A DNA stretch of 64,000 bases from Elgaria multicarinata webbii (Eukaryota; Chordata; Lepidosauria; Squamata; Anguidae). The position numbers and the translations under genes are program-made. The stretch covers positions 15,042,001-15,106,000 of the forward strand of contig NC_086192.1 of NCBI RefSeq assembly GCF_023053635.1. Direction: 5' to 3'. Below the pieces are notes generated by a model that saw nothing but the letters and a program-made list of their open reading frames with translations, ran no database searches and was not told the origin of the DNA. Shown here piece by piece: positions 45,013 to 58,419 of this stretch (the first letter of the stretch is position 1; each line of letters starts with the position of its first letter).

Positions 45013-46109
45013 GTGCCCAAAACATGTCTTTCAGCAAGCTGAGCAACAATGGCACTGCTCGAAGGAGTACAAAACACTGTCCAAGCAAGGGAACCACGTC
45101 TTGCCAATGCAGGAACTACCAGAGTCCATTGAGAAAACTCTAGTACCTCTGGCACTCTTCATGAATACAACGGAAAACTCACGCTACAGTCCTTGCAGGA
45201 ATTCACCAAACCAGAGCACAAGATCCCCATACAGCTAAAAAAAAAAGCTGCCGTCTTCGAGTGTATTAAACCATCGTAGGTTGCTCGGGGAAGAAGCATG
45301 CAGCGGGCCATGTGGAATACAGGGATGACTTGGCAACGCAAATTCAAGGTTGCATGTACTTCTCCTCACGTCCCTAATCAGAGGCAGACATCAGCAGAGG
45401 CCCGTGCACTGCAGCCTCCAGCAAGAGCACGAAGATAGGATCTCTGCGATGACAAGGCAAATGGATATCATATTTAAGAATGTCACTCTCCCCCTCCAGG
45501 AACTCTGCACGCAGCAGTTCTCTATTTTGGGCCACGAAGCAATTAAGCCTTTTGATAATTTGTTTTGGACAGTGTTGCAGAAAGCTATTGAGAGCTTATT
45601 TTAATTAGACAGCCTTAGCCATGCTTCAGGGGACACGGTCTCTTGGAAGTTACCCGGATATTTGGTCTCTTCTGAGAAGCAAAATGTGACATCTATACAG
45701 CATACAAGCCTGCAGTGGGATGGGGTGAGCACTTTAGGTGGGCAGTGTTGTATATGAAGTAATCCTTCCCAACTCTGGGTATTTCCAAAAGATTCAAGGC
45801 CTCCCAATCCTAGCAACACAACCTGCTAGATTCTACAACTTACAGCGGTTTGCAAACAGCTAATCACCTAGGGCAAATATAATGTTCACCCTCCCTGCCT
45901 ACCACAGCTGTTAATGTGCCACGAATTAACTTACATTGATACGCACTGGCAGGTGGGCAAGTAATTCATACAGACACACTTGCAAGGCTTAATGTACAGG
46001 GCAAGTGCATCTGCCAACAATGTAATAGCAATGGAATTCTAACCTTTCCTAATGCTCCACTTCCCTCATACGAAAAGGCAGCAGAGAAATCTTCCTATAC
46101 CCACCTGTC

Positions 46110-46206
46110 CCAAAGTTTTCATGTTTTTATTTCATGTTGTTCCCTGCCTCGATCCAGAGGGAGAGGTAGGTAAGGAATATATTACATCATCATTATTATT
46201 ATTATT
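46110..46206 (+). mobile_element. L2-type LINE tail with (ATT)n
   Basis: CATGTTGTTCCCTGCCTCGA, TCCAGAGGGAGAGGTAGGTA, ATT units. Confidence 0.65.
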
Positions 46207-46331
46207 GCTGGAGAAATGCACAAGACACTGACTGCTCAGTTTTCTTTCTACCAAAGGCTCCATGACAAAATTGCTTATCATTAAAATTATCCATTTTCTT
46301 ACTCCCTCCGTGCCCCCATCCAATATCTCAA

Positions 46332-46393
46332 CCTTCTCCAATATGGTGCCCTCTAGATGTGTTGGATTATAACTCCCAGCTGGGGAAGGCTGA
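46332..46393. mobile_element. Shortened CAG...CTG MITE
   Basis: CTTCTCCAATATGGTGCCCT, GTTGGATTATAACTCCCAGC, TGGGGAAGGCTG: most of the right arm is missing. Confidence 0.5.
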
Positions 46394-46997
46394 GATATCG
46401 GGTTCACAAGCTGGAGTGAAACTTTAAAATTGACCTTTTTCCTTCCCTGCTTGAAACTGTTGAGAATTCAGCTGTTTACCGGCTCCACTGCCCTAGGTGG
46501 ATCTTGGCCAATGGAATAGAATCAGGACCAGAGCAGAGATGTCCACCAGCTTCTTTTTGCATACAAAGTGCACCTCAGTGAAGTTAAAGCGGATGCCAAC
46601 AGCACATGAATGCAAAGAGGGATGAGAGACATTTTGGCTGGCCTGGATTGCCAGACAAAGTCCTTTGTGGTTGCCAAAAGTTTTGCCACTCGGAGGGAGA
46701 CAAAGCCAGGAGGACCACAGGGGCAAGCCCCTGCCCTCCTCCCTCAGCACTGAACTGGGAAGGAAGTTGACCTAAAGCTGACCCTGAGAGGTTTCTCTGT
46801 TTACTGCTTTACAAGCTTCTTCGTCCCTCATCACAAGGTCTCGGTGATCCCAAGGGATCTCCCCAGGATTAAAAGATGAACTCGCCAGTGGAAAGTGCAA
46901 TGACCTGTCCAGTTACTAACACCTGCCTCGCTGAGACCCTTCTGGAGGACCCCATAAGGTCCGAGGTGGTGGATGATGACTCTAGGTTGGGCCTTTT

Positions 46998-47469
46998 CAT
47001 AGAATCATAGAATAGCAGAGTTGGAAGGGGCCTACAAGGCCATCGAGTCCAACCCCCTGCTCAATGCAGGAATCCACCCTAAAGCATCCCCGACAGAGGG
47101 TTGTCCAGCTGCCTCTTGAAGGCCTCTAGCGTGGGAGAGCCCACAACCTCCCTAGGTAACTGGTTCCATTGTTGTACTGCTCTAACAGTCAGGAAGTTTT
47201 TCCTGATGTCCAGCCGGAATCTGGCTTCCTTTAACTTGAGCCCGTTATTCCGTGTCCTGCACTCTGGGAGGATCGAGAAGAGATCCTGGCCCTCCTCTGT
47301 GTGACAACCTTTTAAGTATTTGAAGAGTGCTATCCTGTCTCCCCTCAATCTTCTCTTCTCCAGGCTAAACAGGCCCAGTTCTTTCAGTCTCTCCTCATAG
47401 GGCTTTGTTTCCAGACCCCTGATCATCCTGGTTGCCCTCCTCTGAACACGCTCCAGCTTGTCTGCATCA
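46998..47469 (-). mobile_element. CR1 LINE, 3' end with ORF2 C-terminus
   Basis: Minus strand encodes [40 protein letters not shown] and the usual C-terminus. One of the longer CR1 frames in the window. Confidence 0.94.
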
Positions 47470-48553
47470 CTCTGGAACATTCTCCACAGGGGCGTTTGCC
47501 TGGCATGTACTGTGTCTTTTTGGATATGCCGTTTTCATCTGGATGTACATCCTACCAGCATTTGTCTGCAAGTTTTTATATCAGCCTTCACATGAAGGCT
47601 GCTTTTATATCAGTCTTGGCACTTTGCAAACATAAGGATTCTCATCACCCACAGCCAATGAGGCCAAATGGTTGTGTTGACTGGAGTGTCAGGGGAGTTG
47701 CAGCCCAACACACCTAGAAGCCGACGGAATAGTTGGTGTTGCTTCATGTGATTATTTTAATGGATTTGTTTTTAAAAAAAACTTTTTGTGTTAGACACTC
47801 CAGGAGGCTGCTGCCTGAAGAATGGGTTCTAAATCCCCTAAAGTGAAGGTGAGCGAACGTTTGCGGATGGCGTTGTGGAGGATGTTCAACCCCACAGGCT
47901 TTTGTATTTTCAAGTGCCACCCCTTCTCTCTCTCTGTATCTGCAATTTTCTTACACTCCATCTAGATCCATTATCGTTGCTAGGGAACATAGCCCTCGTC
48001 AAGCAAAGGCGTTCCTGAGCCATCGTTTTGCCTCATAATGCTTGCAGGCACCGCGGAAGGATCCACGCCACTTCTGCGTTCTAACAGAGGGCCCAGGATA
48101 CTTACGGCCTGAGCGTTTAGGTAGCATCAGTGAGAACGCTGATTTATAGGCTACTTCGGTGAAGTGTCATTCAAGCCAGCCTCAGAGACTGCTGGATTTC
48201 AAGGTATCTCTTTCAAACTTTCTCAGCAACTCCCCTTGATAACGGGTATGTTTTCATCATAGTTGAACATCCTTTTTACGTAACATTCAGCCCTAATTCT
48301 GAAGGTCTCCCTTTCTGTAAGGATTCTCTTAGGGGCTAGAAGAGACAGGAGGTGCTCAGCACCTCCACCAGCTATCCAACAGAGTGCAGAAGCAACCTTG
48401 ATCCTATCCTCCCTTGTACTGCAAAGGAAATGTCAAATTTCAAGCTAAGAAAGCACTGAGAATGCCACAGAAAAATATGAAGTTGAAAAAAAACCAAGGA
48501 TTAGCTGGTACTAAACAGGGCTGAAAAAGAATGGCCTTGTTCAAACAGAACAC

Positions 48554-49440
48554 TTTGGTTCCCAAACTTTTTCAGGTCACCGCCCCCTTGGTTCCACAAA
48601 CTCGTGCCCAGTGTCCCCTACCCTACCCTATAAAAATCACCACTAAGGAAGATAACAACACCAAAATTCAAAACAGTAAAAATTGAATATTTATTCAAAA
48701 TCCAATTACATTTTTTTTAGTTTATTCAATTAAACACAATTGATGAACTTGATCCAGTGATATCCTTTTTTCAAAGTCTGATAAGTCATTTGGCAAGAAT
48801 ATTAAATATCACATTTAGTAACTAGGGTAGAGTACACTATTCTGTAAATTCTTAATGTGATGGATGGGCTTGATGAAGTGATACCAGTTTCCCAATGTCT
48901 GGTTTAAAGTCACTTAACATGAGTCTTAAATCACCCCATTTAGTAATCTGGAGTCGATTTCTTTGCTTGGAGAGAAGTAGGCAGACCACACTAAAACCAC
49001 ATTCCACCAAATATGATGTTGGAAATGTAACCAGGAGCTTCTGAACCACTCTCCATAGTGCAGGACAGCGATCAGAAATTTCCTTCTGTAACCAAAACTC
49101 CTGGTACGATTTCTTAAAACTTTGCCCCTTTAAATGGGAAGCTCCCGCCTCAGTCTTGCCGAGGGAGGGAGGGAAAAGAGAGCGAACACCTCTGTTTTGC
49201 AGCCAGCATGGCGGAGCACACCAAGCGGGGTATGTCTCTTCATTAGCATTTTGGTGCTTTTGAAACATTTCAATTCACCGTTAAAAGGCCTCTTCTTAAA
49301 CAGTATTTTTAACGGATTCTTTCCTTATATGGCTTGGGACCAAACTACCTTCTCCCATAAAAATGTCCCTGGGTTTTAAGACCTTCTGGAGAGGTGCTTC
49401 TCGGAAAAGACCACCTCGAGCGCCCCCCTGCCGCCAGCAT
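48554..49440 (-). mobile_element. hAT transposon relic (ZBED/Charlie-type transposase C-terminus)
   Basis: Minus-strand frame 48852-49268 includes CPALWRVVQKLLVT, FPTSYLVECGFSVVCLLLSK, QRNRLQITKWGDLRLMLSDF and DIGKLVSLHQAHPSH, the hAT C-terminal dimerisation domain as in ZBED5-like transposases. The 3' terminus reads (plus strand) TTGGTTCCCAAACTTTTTCA, GGTCACCGCCCCCTTGG. The DNA-binding and catalytic parts are missing and no matching terminus was found on the other side, so the element is a deleted relic. Confidence 0.82.
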
Positions 49441-50190
49441 CCTGAGTGGGATGCTGTTCCCACAGCTCAACTCATCATAATTAAGATTAGAAAGTTTCAG
49501 GTTCAGATGCAACAATCAAGTTACAATTAACTGAAAACAGAAGCGGAAGCTTCCACAGAAAACTGACACTACTTTGTTTTAGACAGGTGGCTGTATGACT
49601 AGCTTTCTGCTTTTCTGTTAGGACAGGATAATTCTAAACCAGAGAAGATGGTTTCCCAATCAGAAGTTAAGCCCCAAGGTTCAACTTGCTGAGCTTTAGA
49701 ACTGGAAAGGAAATGGCCAAGTCTGGAGCCATACTTGTTGTAATTTAATCTCTCTCACTAGACCAATGTGATCATCTGGTGCTAAGACTGTTGGAGAGAT
49801 GCTGTTGAAAAAGGACTTCTGCTCTAATTTCAGGAACTATTAAAGTAGCAACTGCCTGCATATGATTTCCTACCTATCCCCAACCTAATCAGGAAGTGCT
49901 CAGTTCTGGAGGCTTTATTGGAGTCAACATTTAGAATAGCAGCAAATTCACTCTCACCTGTGCAACTCCACGGGTCCCATATTCCCAATATCTGAGCATG
50001 CTTTTTCTCCAGAAGTTCTTAGAGGTCTCTTGGGAGTTTTTAAAGATGCTTCGGGGGAAGCAGAGTTTTTAGCTGGATTCTTACATGCCAAAATGAAATT
50101 TAAAATTCGAACATCATACCTAAAACACTGTAAGAATTTCCAACAAAGCAGTCCATGGTCCAGGTCCACAACAGGGCAGAAGTGACACTA

Positions 50191-50332
50191 GGGCCACAGC
50201 TAGACCTAAGGTTTATCCTGGGATCATCCAGGGTTCGCCCCTGCCTGAGCACTGGATCCCCTGTGTGTCACCGAGATGAACAGGTTTGACCCCTGGACCA
50301 TTCAGGGATAATCCTTAGGTCTAGCTATGGCC
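50191..50332. mobile_element. Palindromic MITE, CTAGACCTAAGG family, copy 1
   Basis: GGGCCACAGCTAGACCTAAG and GTTTATCCTGGGAT face GATAATCCTTAGGTCTAGCT, ATGGCC. A CTA triplet can be read at both edges. Second copy at 52446. Confidence 0.75.
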
Positions 50333-50569
50333 TAGGTGAATCCCCATGCCTCAAAAGATGGCGCTCAATCTCTGGGTTCCAACAGCCAGGGTGGTGTAAC
50401 GCTTAGAGCACAGACCAGGAATCTCCAGCCCACTGGTGAATGCTGGTGCACTAGGCTGTCCTGTTTGGCTTGGTGGATAACCCTTTCCCCAGGGAGCAAA
50501 GCCAGGGGCACCAGGAAGTGCAGGCGGAGAGCAGTTCTTCCCTGCAGGCATTCATGTTGTCTGAATGAA

Positions 50570-50790
50570 GAGCATTTTGCACACGGTGGCTTGTTAAACC
50601 ATGCTGTGTGGTTTATTTTTCTTGAACAAACCACCTTGAGAAACCATGGCTTGTTGTTGGGGTTGTTCAGGGTGGTCACAAGCCACGCGACATGGTTAAT
50701 GAGCCAACATGCAGAAAATGTGCTGCCTTCAGGCAACACAGTAACTCATGGTTCAACAACAACCCAGACTGGTGTTGTGTGAAACCAGCT
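50570..50790. mobile_element. AACCATGG / GTGTGAAACC repeat
   Basis: GCACACGGTGGCTTGTTAAA, GAGAAACCATGGCTTGTTGT, ACTCATGGTTCAACAACAAC, GGTGTTGTGTGAAACCAGC: imperfect inverted structure related to 1,670-1,830 and 43,100-43,195. Confidence 0.5.
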
Positions 50791-52135
50791 TTGGTGTCAA
50801 CCCCGTGCCGTTGGCACAGGAACCAGGTTACCAAGTTTCTTTTAGACAGAGAGGGTTTATTCTAGTGGCAGCAGTAAAAAGTTTTTATAGCTGAGGCAGC
50901 ATTCCCTAGTTGTGAGGTCTAATTGAGAACTTACTTAAAAACTGTGGCAGTGAGTTCTATAGACCTAAGCCTCACAGTTAATTTTTTAAAATAGAAACAT
51001 AGGTGGGATAAACCACATGTTGTTGCATCACAACTGGTGACAGTGGCCGAAAAAAACTACAGTGTTTCTTTCACATTTGGGTTTCAGAACTACATTAATT
51101 GGTTGCTACAACATCTAACCAGAACAAGCCCAGAAAGACAGGACTCTATAAGAACAAAACACCAGCATTCAAGATTGCAGACGTTCTTCCATATTATGAT
51201 ATAGTGACTCATGTTGGGAAACTGAACATGACTTGCAGCATCCTTTAAATGTCTATTGGTACAAAATAATTAGATCACTAGTTTTAATAAAGAATGGAAG
51301 AAATAACTGTGCTGGGAATCTTACAGAGAGAATTGAAAAAAACATTTTCCCCCACGGGTTCATTATTTCCAGACATTTTACACGCCTAGTCTTTCTATAA
51401 AAGTTTTATTACACAGTTTTTAGAAATCATTTGGGAGGAGTAAAGGCTGGGTAACAACATATAAACACCCTGAAAGATTTTATTCATCATTTTAAGAGAA
51501 ATTATTTCATAAGACAAATTATTTCATAAGGCAATCTTTCGGAAAACAACAAAAACTACACTTGGATTAAAAAAACCCCAGATTTTGCCACACCGAGGAG
51601 AACAGAGCACTCTCTCAGTGACAAGAAAAAGATCCAATCCAAGGCCTTTGTGAGCCTTTCGAAATTTGCCTGCTTGGTGACTTGGTGATTGACTAGCAAG
51701 GTCTTGCTTGGGGGAAGCACCCATGGTTCATGGTTGTGGTGCCAGGAGGCAAAGTGACTCCTGTTTGAAAAATAGTGAACATCACTGGTGTATCAAATCA
51801 AGGGGGCTCTTTCTCAGCATTTGCTGCAATGAACAGGTAAGTCACAGGCGAACATTAAATTTGCTAGCAACGGAATGATTCAATAATGAAGCTGAAGTCT
51901 CAGCAGAGCTTTGAGCCCACAGCACAGCGCACACACCAGAAATAAGTGCTTCACAATAATGAGCCTTTCCTATCAGCATTTTGCTTTTAGTATTCTAACC
52001 AGAGTTCCTACAATAGAACTCATTGATCACAAAATGCTTTCAAAAAGCAACAGCAGTTCATGAGGAAGGGGGGGAAACACTCCAAAATCTACAGTTTTCA
52101 TTTGTTTGTTGTATTTATTATTACATTTATATCTT

Positions 52136-52295
52136 GCTCTTTTCCTTCTTGCAAGGAACCCAACACAGCTTACCTGGTCCCCTTCCTCTCCAGACTGGTC
52201 ACCCAGAAAGGTTCATGGCCATGCAGAGAACCAGGACCCAGATCTCCTGAGTCCCCAATTAAACTCTCTTAACCACTACACCACTCTGGCACATT
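52136..52295 (-). mobile_element. CORE-SINE/MIR-like SINE
   Basis: Minus strand: TGCCAGAGTGGTGTAGTGGT, TAAGAGAGTTTAATTGGGGA, GAGATCTGGGTCCTGG, core and tail. A-box-like GTGGTGTAGTGG. Confidence 0.55.
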
Positions 52296-52445
52296 GCTTC
52301 ATTTGAGCAATACCTTTATTAGGTCTGACCAAAATATCAACAGTGTGGAAGCTTTCCAGTTTTCCCGAACCCATCAGGCTAGGTGGCACTAAAAGCAGGG
52401 GGATAGAGGAAAAGTTAAGGCCGCGAGATCTAGTTTTGAGACCTA

Positions 52446-52575
52446 GGCCTTAGCTAGACCTAAGGTTTATCCAGGGATCGTTCCGGGGTCATCCCTGTTC
52501 ATGTAAATGACACACAGGGTATCCCGGGAGCAGGCAGGGACGATCCTGGGATAAACCTTAGGTCTAGCTAAGGCC
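52446..52575. mobile_element. Palindromic MITE, CTAGACCTAAGG family, copy 2
   Basis: GGCCTTAGCTAGACCTAAGG, TTTATCCAGGGATCGT facing GACGATCCTGGGATAAACCT, TAGGTCTAGCTAAGGCC. Cleaner arms than copy 1. CTA at both edges. Confidence 0.82.
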
Positions 52576-55544
52576 CTAGTCTCAAGAGGAGAGATTGTAG
52601 ACCAAATGAATTGATCAATACTAGGTGCTGCAGTTACCCCTAGACCTTTGGGACAGAGCTGCAATGGTTGACCCCCATTTCTGAAAACATAAAGGCAACC
52701 TAGTCTTTTGCTGTGGGGAAACATATCTGCTTGACAGAAGCACATCCTCACAACCAAGTTTAGGAGGAAGTCGGAGCTCTTCCTCAAGATTCATTCTTCC
52801 TAGAAACATTATGGGCCTCTGGCACCATTTCTATCTTTGTTCATGGGAGCACAGATTCGCTCATGACAGAAAAAAATAACATCTGAAATACTTATGAATA
52901 GACACACAGGAATGAGTCAGACAGGAGCGTGCCAACTGATTCTACCAGAGAGTACAAATCATTTTAACCCTTCTCTCCCTGAATAGCAGAGTTCCTGTCC
53001 ATCGGAACAAAGGTGCAGAACCTGAGGGCCAAATTCAGTTTTTGGAGGAGCTCCTGGGGGCCGCATTCCAGTGGTGGGCAAGGACAAGGGCTTAAAGAGG
53101 CAGGGGCAAAATACTCTTGAGCTTACAGCTCTTACTGTCAGTCACTCAGCCTCAGGAGAGGGATATCAAACTTTTAGAATGGGGGAAAGCTACACACAAG
53201 CGGGTAAAACACCAAACAATTGGCATTTAGGGGAAAGGAGGTGTGGGCATCTGGGACTTAGATGTTGTGTGCCCTGACTTAAAGCAATTTTGAACTATTC
53301 TTATGGAGTGGAATGACAACCCCTACGCTAATTAGTGTTACATTGTCCTACAAAAGCATGAATGCTAGTCTCAATTGCCTTAATCAAAGCCTGTTCCTAG
53401 TTCAGGTATCGTGAAGAGAAGCAGTCTACTTCATTTGGAAGACCGGAAACCTAGAATTGCTCCCATATTGTCATCTTACTGAGTGAGGCAAAGCACTGTC
53501 TACTTAAAACAGTATGGACCTTCCTGACTAAGCTGTGGCCATTACCTCTAAGTTCAGGCAAAATTATCAGAGCAAGGGCAAGTAATGGCCTCATAACTTT
53601 TTGTGCATCTTCAGCACCGGGTTTTTGGTTAAGGGGATGAAGGATATATGAAATGTCAAAGTTCCTCAAGCAACGACAGTGAGGGGCACAGAGACGATTT
53701 CTACAGGCAAGCCACTGCCTGTCCCGTTCCTCCTCTTGAGTAATGAAAGATGCCTAATCAAGGGAATGTATACATAGCAGTAAGGCATATATCACACTAA
53801 CTGCTTTACCCTATTAGAGGCTGAATCATGCAAGCTCTTTCAGTAGACTTTGTGGCCAAACAGGGAATTGAATTCCAGTCCCCACAACCTAAGCACTATA
53901 CCACAAATGCATACTAGTGGATCTCAAATCCACGACTGAACATTTCTAGGGTAAGCTACTGTAGATCAGGGGTGGGCACCGCCCATGGGTTGCTGCCACC
54001 CCCCAAAAAGTGCACACCTTGTTTCTCTGCTGAATGGGGTTGCCAACAGCTGGGCTATCAAGGGCCCCATTTGGCTACAAGGTACGCTGGAAACGCACCC
54101 TATTTCTGAGCTGGAAACGCTGTGATTTCAGGGGCAATTGGTTGGTTCTTAACCATTAGCTACTGAGCATTAATAGGTGTAAAGCAGACGTGGGGAACCT
54201 GGCAGCATCAGCTCGCTCTGCAGGCTTCGCCCTCAATCCCAAACTGTCCCTGGAGAAAGAGACAGAGCAGAACAAAAGCAAGGATGCACATCTTGAAAAA
54301 GTCTCTCTGTCCGTTTGCTCAAGCTGAACTGGGCATCTCCTTCAAGTTGAAGCATGGAGGGCAGGTGCACTCTGGAAGACCAGATTCAGAAGGTGCCTCA
54401 TGTGGGGAAGAGATAGCTAAAGGAGAGCAGAGAATTTTGGAAGTTATTCCTGCTCAGGTGGGGAGGCTGGCTGCTTCCTTGGTGGTGGTAGCATTGAGAC
54501 TGACACATGCTGGCGTGGAGGGGGTGGGTCTAGAAAGGAAGGCGGGGCGCTCTGCCTACTGTCAATTGCAGGTCACTACCACACCAATTGACTTTTCACC
54601 TGGGTTACTGGCTCTTCACAAGGAAATGGTCCCCTATGCCAGGGTAAAGGATTAAAGAGACAAGAATATTTGGAAACCAAGAAAAACCTGAATACAGAAG
54701 TGATGATGACTCCAATTTTACTTATTCAGAAAGTATGAAAAAATATTCAAGTCATATTTAGTGCTAGGGAATAATGAAGTTTCTGCTTTGCAAACTGCAC
54801 AGAAAAGAAAAAGAGGGGAAAGGGAATTTACTGCAGACCTTAACAGAAACCCTTTTCTCAACCTTTCAAATGACAGATATATATGATCTGTAGTAATTCC
54901 CCCTCCCTGAAGACTTCATTATGAAGTTAGTCAGTTATCCAAACTTAGACCTTGCTTCACTACTCTAGGAAACCATGCCATAGCATTTAATAACATCTGA
55001 TCTATCCAACCAGCCCCAGAGTTCTACATGACCTCACCAAAAGCTTTAATTTGGGTCTTGCTAAATGGTTAGAGATCTAATTTTCCAGATGCATTAATTG
55101 CAAGAAGAACGTTCTGAAGTTGGTAATATATGACTTAATACTGATTATATGTTTTGGACTCTGAGGTGAAAAATATAACTGTCCCAACCTCACCATGCAG
55201 TTACATTACATCCATTTTTAGAGCAGCATTTTTAAAATGGGTATCTTCATCGCTGGAGAAACTTCACAGGATAGTTATCACTGATTTCCCCAAGTTTCTC
55301 TTCAGTTTCTTTACCAGACCATGAAGGGCTTAAAACCACAAAATATGTAAAGATAAGCTTGCAAGCATTCTAGCAATTCATGTTTCTAATAACTGGGAAT
55401 TCAGGGAGCCTGCAGAGAACCACCCCCATCCTGTTTCCCTGTGCCTTAGGAAATTAAGATGGAAGGGCCCAGTCTACCAGTGTGACACCATGCCGTTAGT
55501 CTCCTGGCGTGGCCACTGTAATGCATTTTAAATTTGTCTACCCT

Positions 55545-55622
55545 TGAAGTGGGTTCAGAAGCTGATGTCCAGACAGCTTCGGCTATTGGGTGGTATAAAA
55601 ATGCAATAAATAAATAAAATAC
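55545..55622 (+). mobile_element. L2-type LINE tail
   Basis: AGACAGCTTCGGCTATTGGG, TGGTATAAAAATGC, (AAAT)n. Confidence 0.6.
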
Positions 55623-56194
55623 AATACAACAGCTTCGTTCCATGAACATATAAACATTTATTTAGAAGGATTCACATTGGCTGTCTGTTTGCTCTGGGCA
55701 CATTTTAAGTTATTTAATAGCCTACGTACAGCGTATCCCAGGCCACACTTCAGTACAAGCCCTTTTGAGTGCCAACTCTTCACAAAGGTGCCACAAACAG
55801 GGATAAGAATTAGTTGAGCAGCACAGTGGGAACCACACCACCAGGATCACCAATGCAAGGTCCAGTCCAGACGTGTAATCAAATAAACAGGAAGCCTGCA
55901 GAGGGAGACAGAATCCCTATAGACCAGAGCAACGCCCTCCCCAGCCCTCAAGTATACCCTGATGCTGAGCCACGTACCCTGGTGGGCAGAGATGAGAGAG
56001 AACAACTCCTCCCTGCTCATCCACCCAGAACTCAGTTATGCATGCCAGATCAACCGCCTCATCTACGATTAAATCAAGTATAAGGGAGGTCCTATTTTGA
56101 ATGGATCTGGCATTTTAAAGCAGCATCTGGAGACCTGAATGCAGGATGATAAGGCAACCACTCAATCTGAGGGTAGTAGGAAGGCCAGAACACG

Positions 56195-56298
56195 GCACAA
56201 ACATGGGCCATGTTCTCCTAACCTGGCTAGCCCTCCTCCCAACGCCCTGAGATCTTAATGATATAGGGCGGGATACAAATGTTTTAAATAAATAAATC
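56195..56298 (+). mobile_element. L2-type LINE tail
   Basis: CCCTGAGATCTTAATGATAT, AGGGCGGGATACAAATG, TTTAAATAAATAAAT. Confidence 0.5.
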
Positions 56299-56371
56299 TC
56301 CCGCGATCCATATCCACACTAACTGCCCCCGCCTCATGCCACCTCTCACCCTCAGTAGGATCTCAACAATT

Positions 56372-56876
56372 TTGTCCAGTTCTGGGCTCCACAATTCAAG
56401 AAGGACGCAGACAAGCTGGAGCGTGTTCAGAGGAGGGCAACCAGGATGATCAGGGGTCTGGAAACAAAGCCCTGTTAGGAAAGACTGAAAGAACTGGGCA
56501 TGTTTAGCCTGGAGAAGAGAAGATTGAGGGGAGACAGGATAGCACTCTTCAAATACCTAAAAGGTTGTCACACAGAGGAGGGCCAGGATCTCTTCTCGAT
56601 CCTCCCAGAGTGCAGGACATGGAATAACGGGCTCAAGTTAAAGGAAGCCAGATTCCAGCTGGACATCAGGAAAAACTTCCTGACTGTTAGAGCAGTACGA
56701 CAATGGAACCAGTTACCTAGGGAGGTGGTGGGCTCTCCCACACTAGAGGCATTCAAGATGAAACTGGACAGCCATCTGTCAGGGATGCTTTAGGATGGAT
56801 TCCTGCATTGAGTAGGGGGGTTGGACTTGATGGCCTTGTAGGCCCCTTCCAACTTTGCTATTCTATGATTCTATGA
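56372..56876 (+). mobile_element. CR1 LINE, 3' end with ORF2 C-terminus
   Basis: Starts at TTTGTCCAGTTCTGGGCTCC. Encodes [20 protein letters not shown] (read from DNA; partly interrupted), then [20 protein letters not shown] to the usual end, with ATTCTATG repeats at 56862-56876. Confidence 0.93.
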
Positions 56877-57830
56877 ACAGCTCCACTAACGATAGCCAGA
56901 TTCTCCTGCCTACCCAACTCCTCTGTGATACTGCAGAAACTCCGCCACTCAAGACACAACCATAGCATTTTACAACTGCAATCAATTGAAGCTCCTGTGA
57001 TTTTAGCAAGGGTGGGGGTGTATTTTCAAGTAGTTGGCACAGTTTAGTTCTGCATCATCTCATTTTTATTACTATTCAATCATTCCGGAAATTATTGAAG
57101 GAGATCTTCCATATACAAGCGGAAGCTCTTTCAACCACAATCCTACTATTCAGACAGACTATTTGCTCTTGGTAACCTCAAAAGAAGCACAAGTAGTGCA
57201 GAGACAACTCATGACTTTTCAGCATCATGGGACTACCTTTGCAAGATGGGTGTGGAGCTTTAAGCCTGAAAGGTGCACAGTGTTCTGCTCTAAAACCCCT
57301 GAGTCTTTCTTGGGAAATGATGCCTCCTCGTCATTTGCCTTCCATCACACAAGCTTGGGGGTTGGAACAGCGGGGCGGAGGGGTTGCCTATACCATTCAG
57401 CCTGCAACTATCACGCTGCTAAACTGGAGGTCACATACCCAGAGTTTGCTACAGGGCGATCTCTCAAGCACTTGATTTTGTCAAGTGACTGAACGAGGCT
57501 GAAGCATTTCCTCAAGACTACAGCAACCGGGCAAGTCATTCAAGTCTACTTCGGCCTGAACACTGCCAAAACAGTAGAAGAGGGTAAACCGGAGGACGGG
57601 ACACCACTACCAAACATTGCCATTACTTTGCTTCCTACATTCTGCTCTTATTTTAAAAATTCGTATTACTTTTATTCAAGATAGAAACAGACATGGGCCA
57701 AAAACACACCCAATAGAGGAAGAGAGAAAAGGGCAGACCGCTAGAACTAGTCAGATATAATAAGAGGTAAGACACACAGGCAGCTGAGTACAGAAGGACA
57801 AGGAGGAAGATGGAGTCCAGAGGGGAGGTT

Positions 57831-57875
57831 ATTATTATTAATTATTATTATTATTTATGTAGCACCATCAGTAGA
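57831..57875 (-). mobile_element. (ATT)n-tailed LINE end fragment
   Basis: ATTATTATTATTTATGTAGC, ACCATCAGT is the minus-strand form of the tail of the element inserted at 60052. Confidence 0.45.
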
Positions 57876-58419
57876 AGGAAAATCCTGCAGCAGATTCTGT
57901 TCAAGCAGTAGTGTTGCTATGGTGAAGGGGAAGAAAGGTGCCCAGAAATGTCTACACGTTTAGTGGCCTGTAATACTTCAAACCTATGGATGTCTGCCTA
58001 CAAGCCGCCTGGTTTGAGCACTTATGAGCTGGATCATTCGTTGAAAGCCAAGCCGTGCCTCAGTGACACACAAATTTTAGACGCTCATTATGTAAGCAAG
58101 GCATTCAAAACCATTTGAAATTCTTTGCCCTTTTGCCAGGCTGAGCTACCTCTGGCCCTTAGCACCAGCTTAGCAGCTGTTTCAAAGTCAGATGTCTTTA
58201 TCCAAGTGGTCACGGCTACACTTTTAAGGGGTGACCTCACTACCAGAATACAGGTCAGTTCTGACACCCACATATTCCTCTTTGGAAAGCACCTTACTCC
58301 ATGGACGTGGTTATGCATGCGTCAGCGTACAGTTAGATGGATCTGCCATTTGATTGCTACTGAAGAATTTCAGAAAACTGGTTGTTCAAGTAAGGTACAT
58401 TCAATTTTTTATATATACA

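Noticed and set aside
45350-45604. Small plus-strand gene (84 codons)
   Set aside because: No family recognised, no splice context, and antisense to YWHAG transcription.
57034-57492. 152-codon open frame in YWHAG intron 1
   Set aside because: No domain, codon pattern or paralogue recognised; probably a chance frame.
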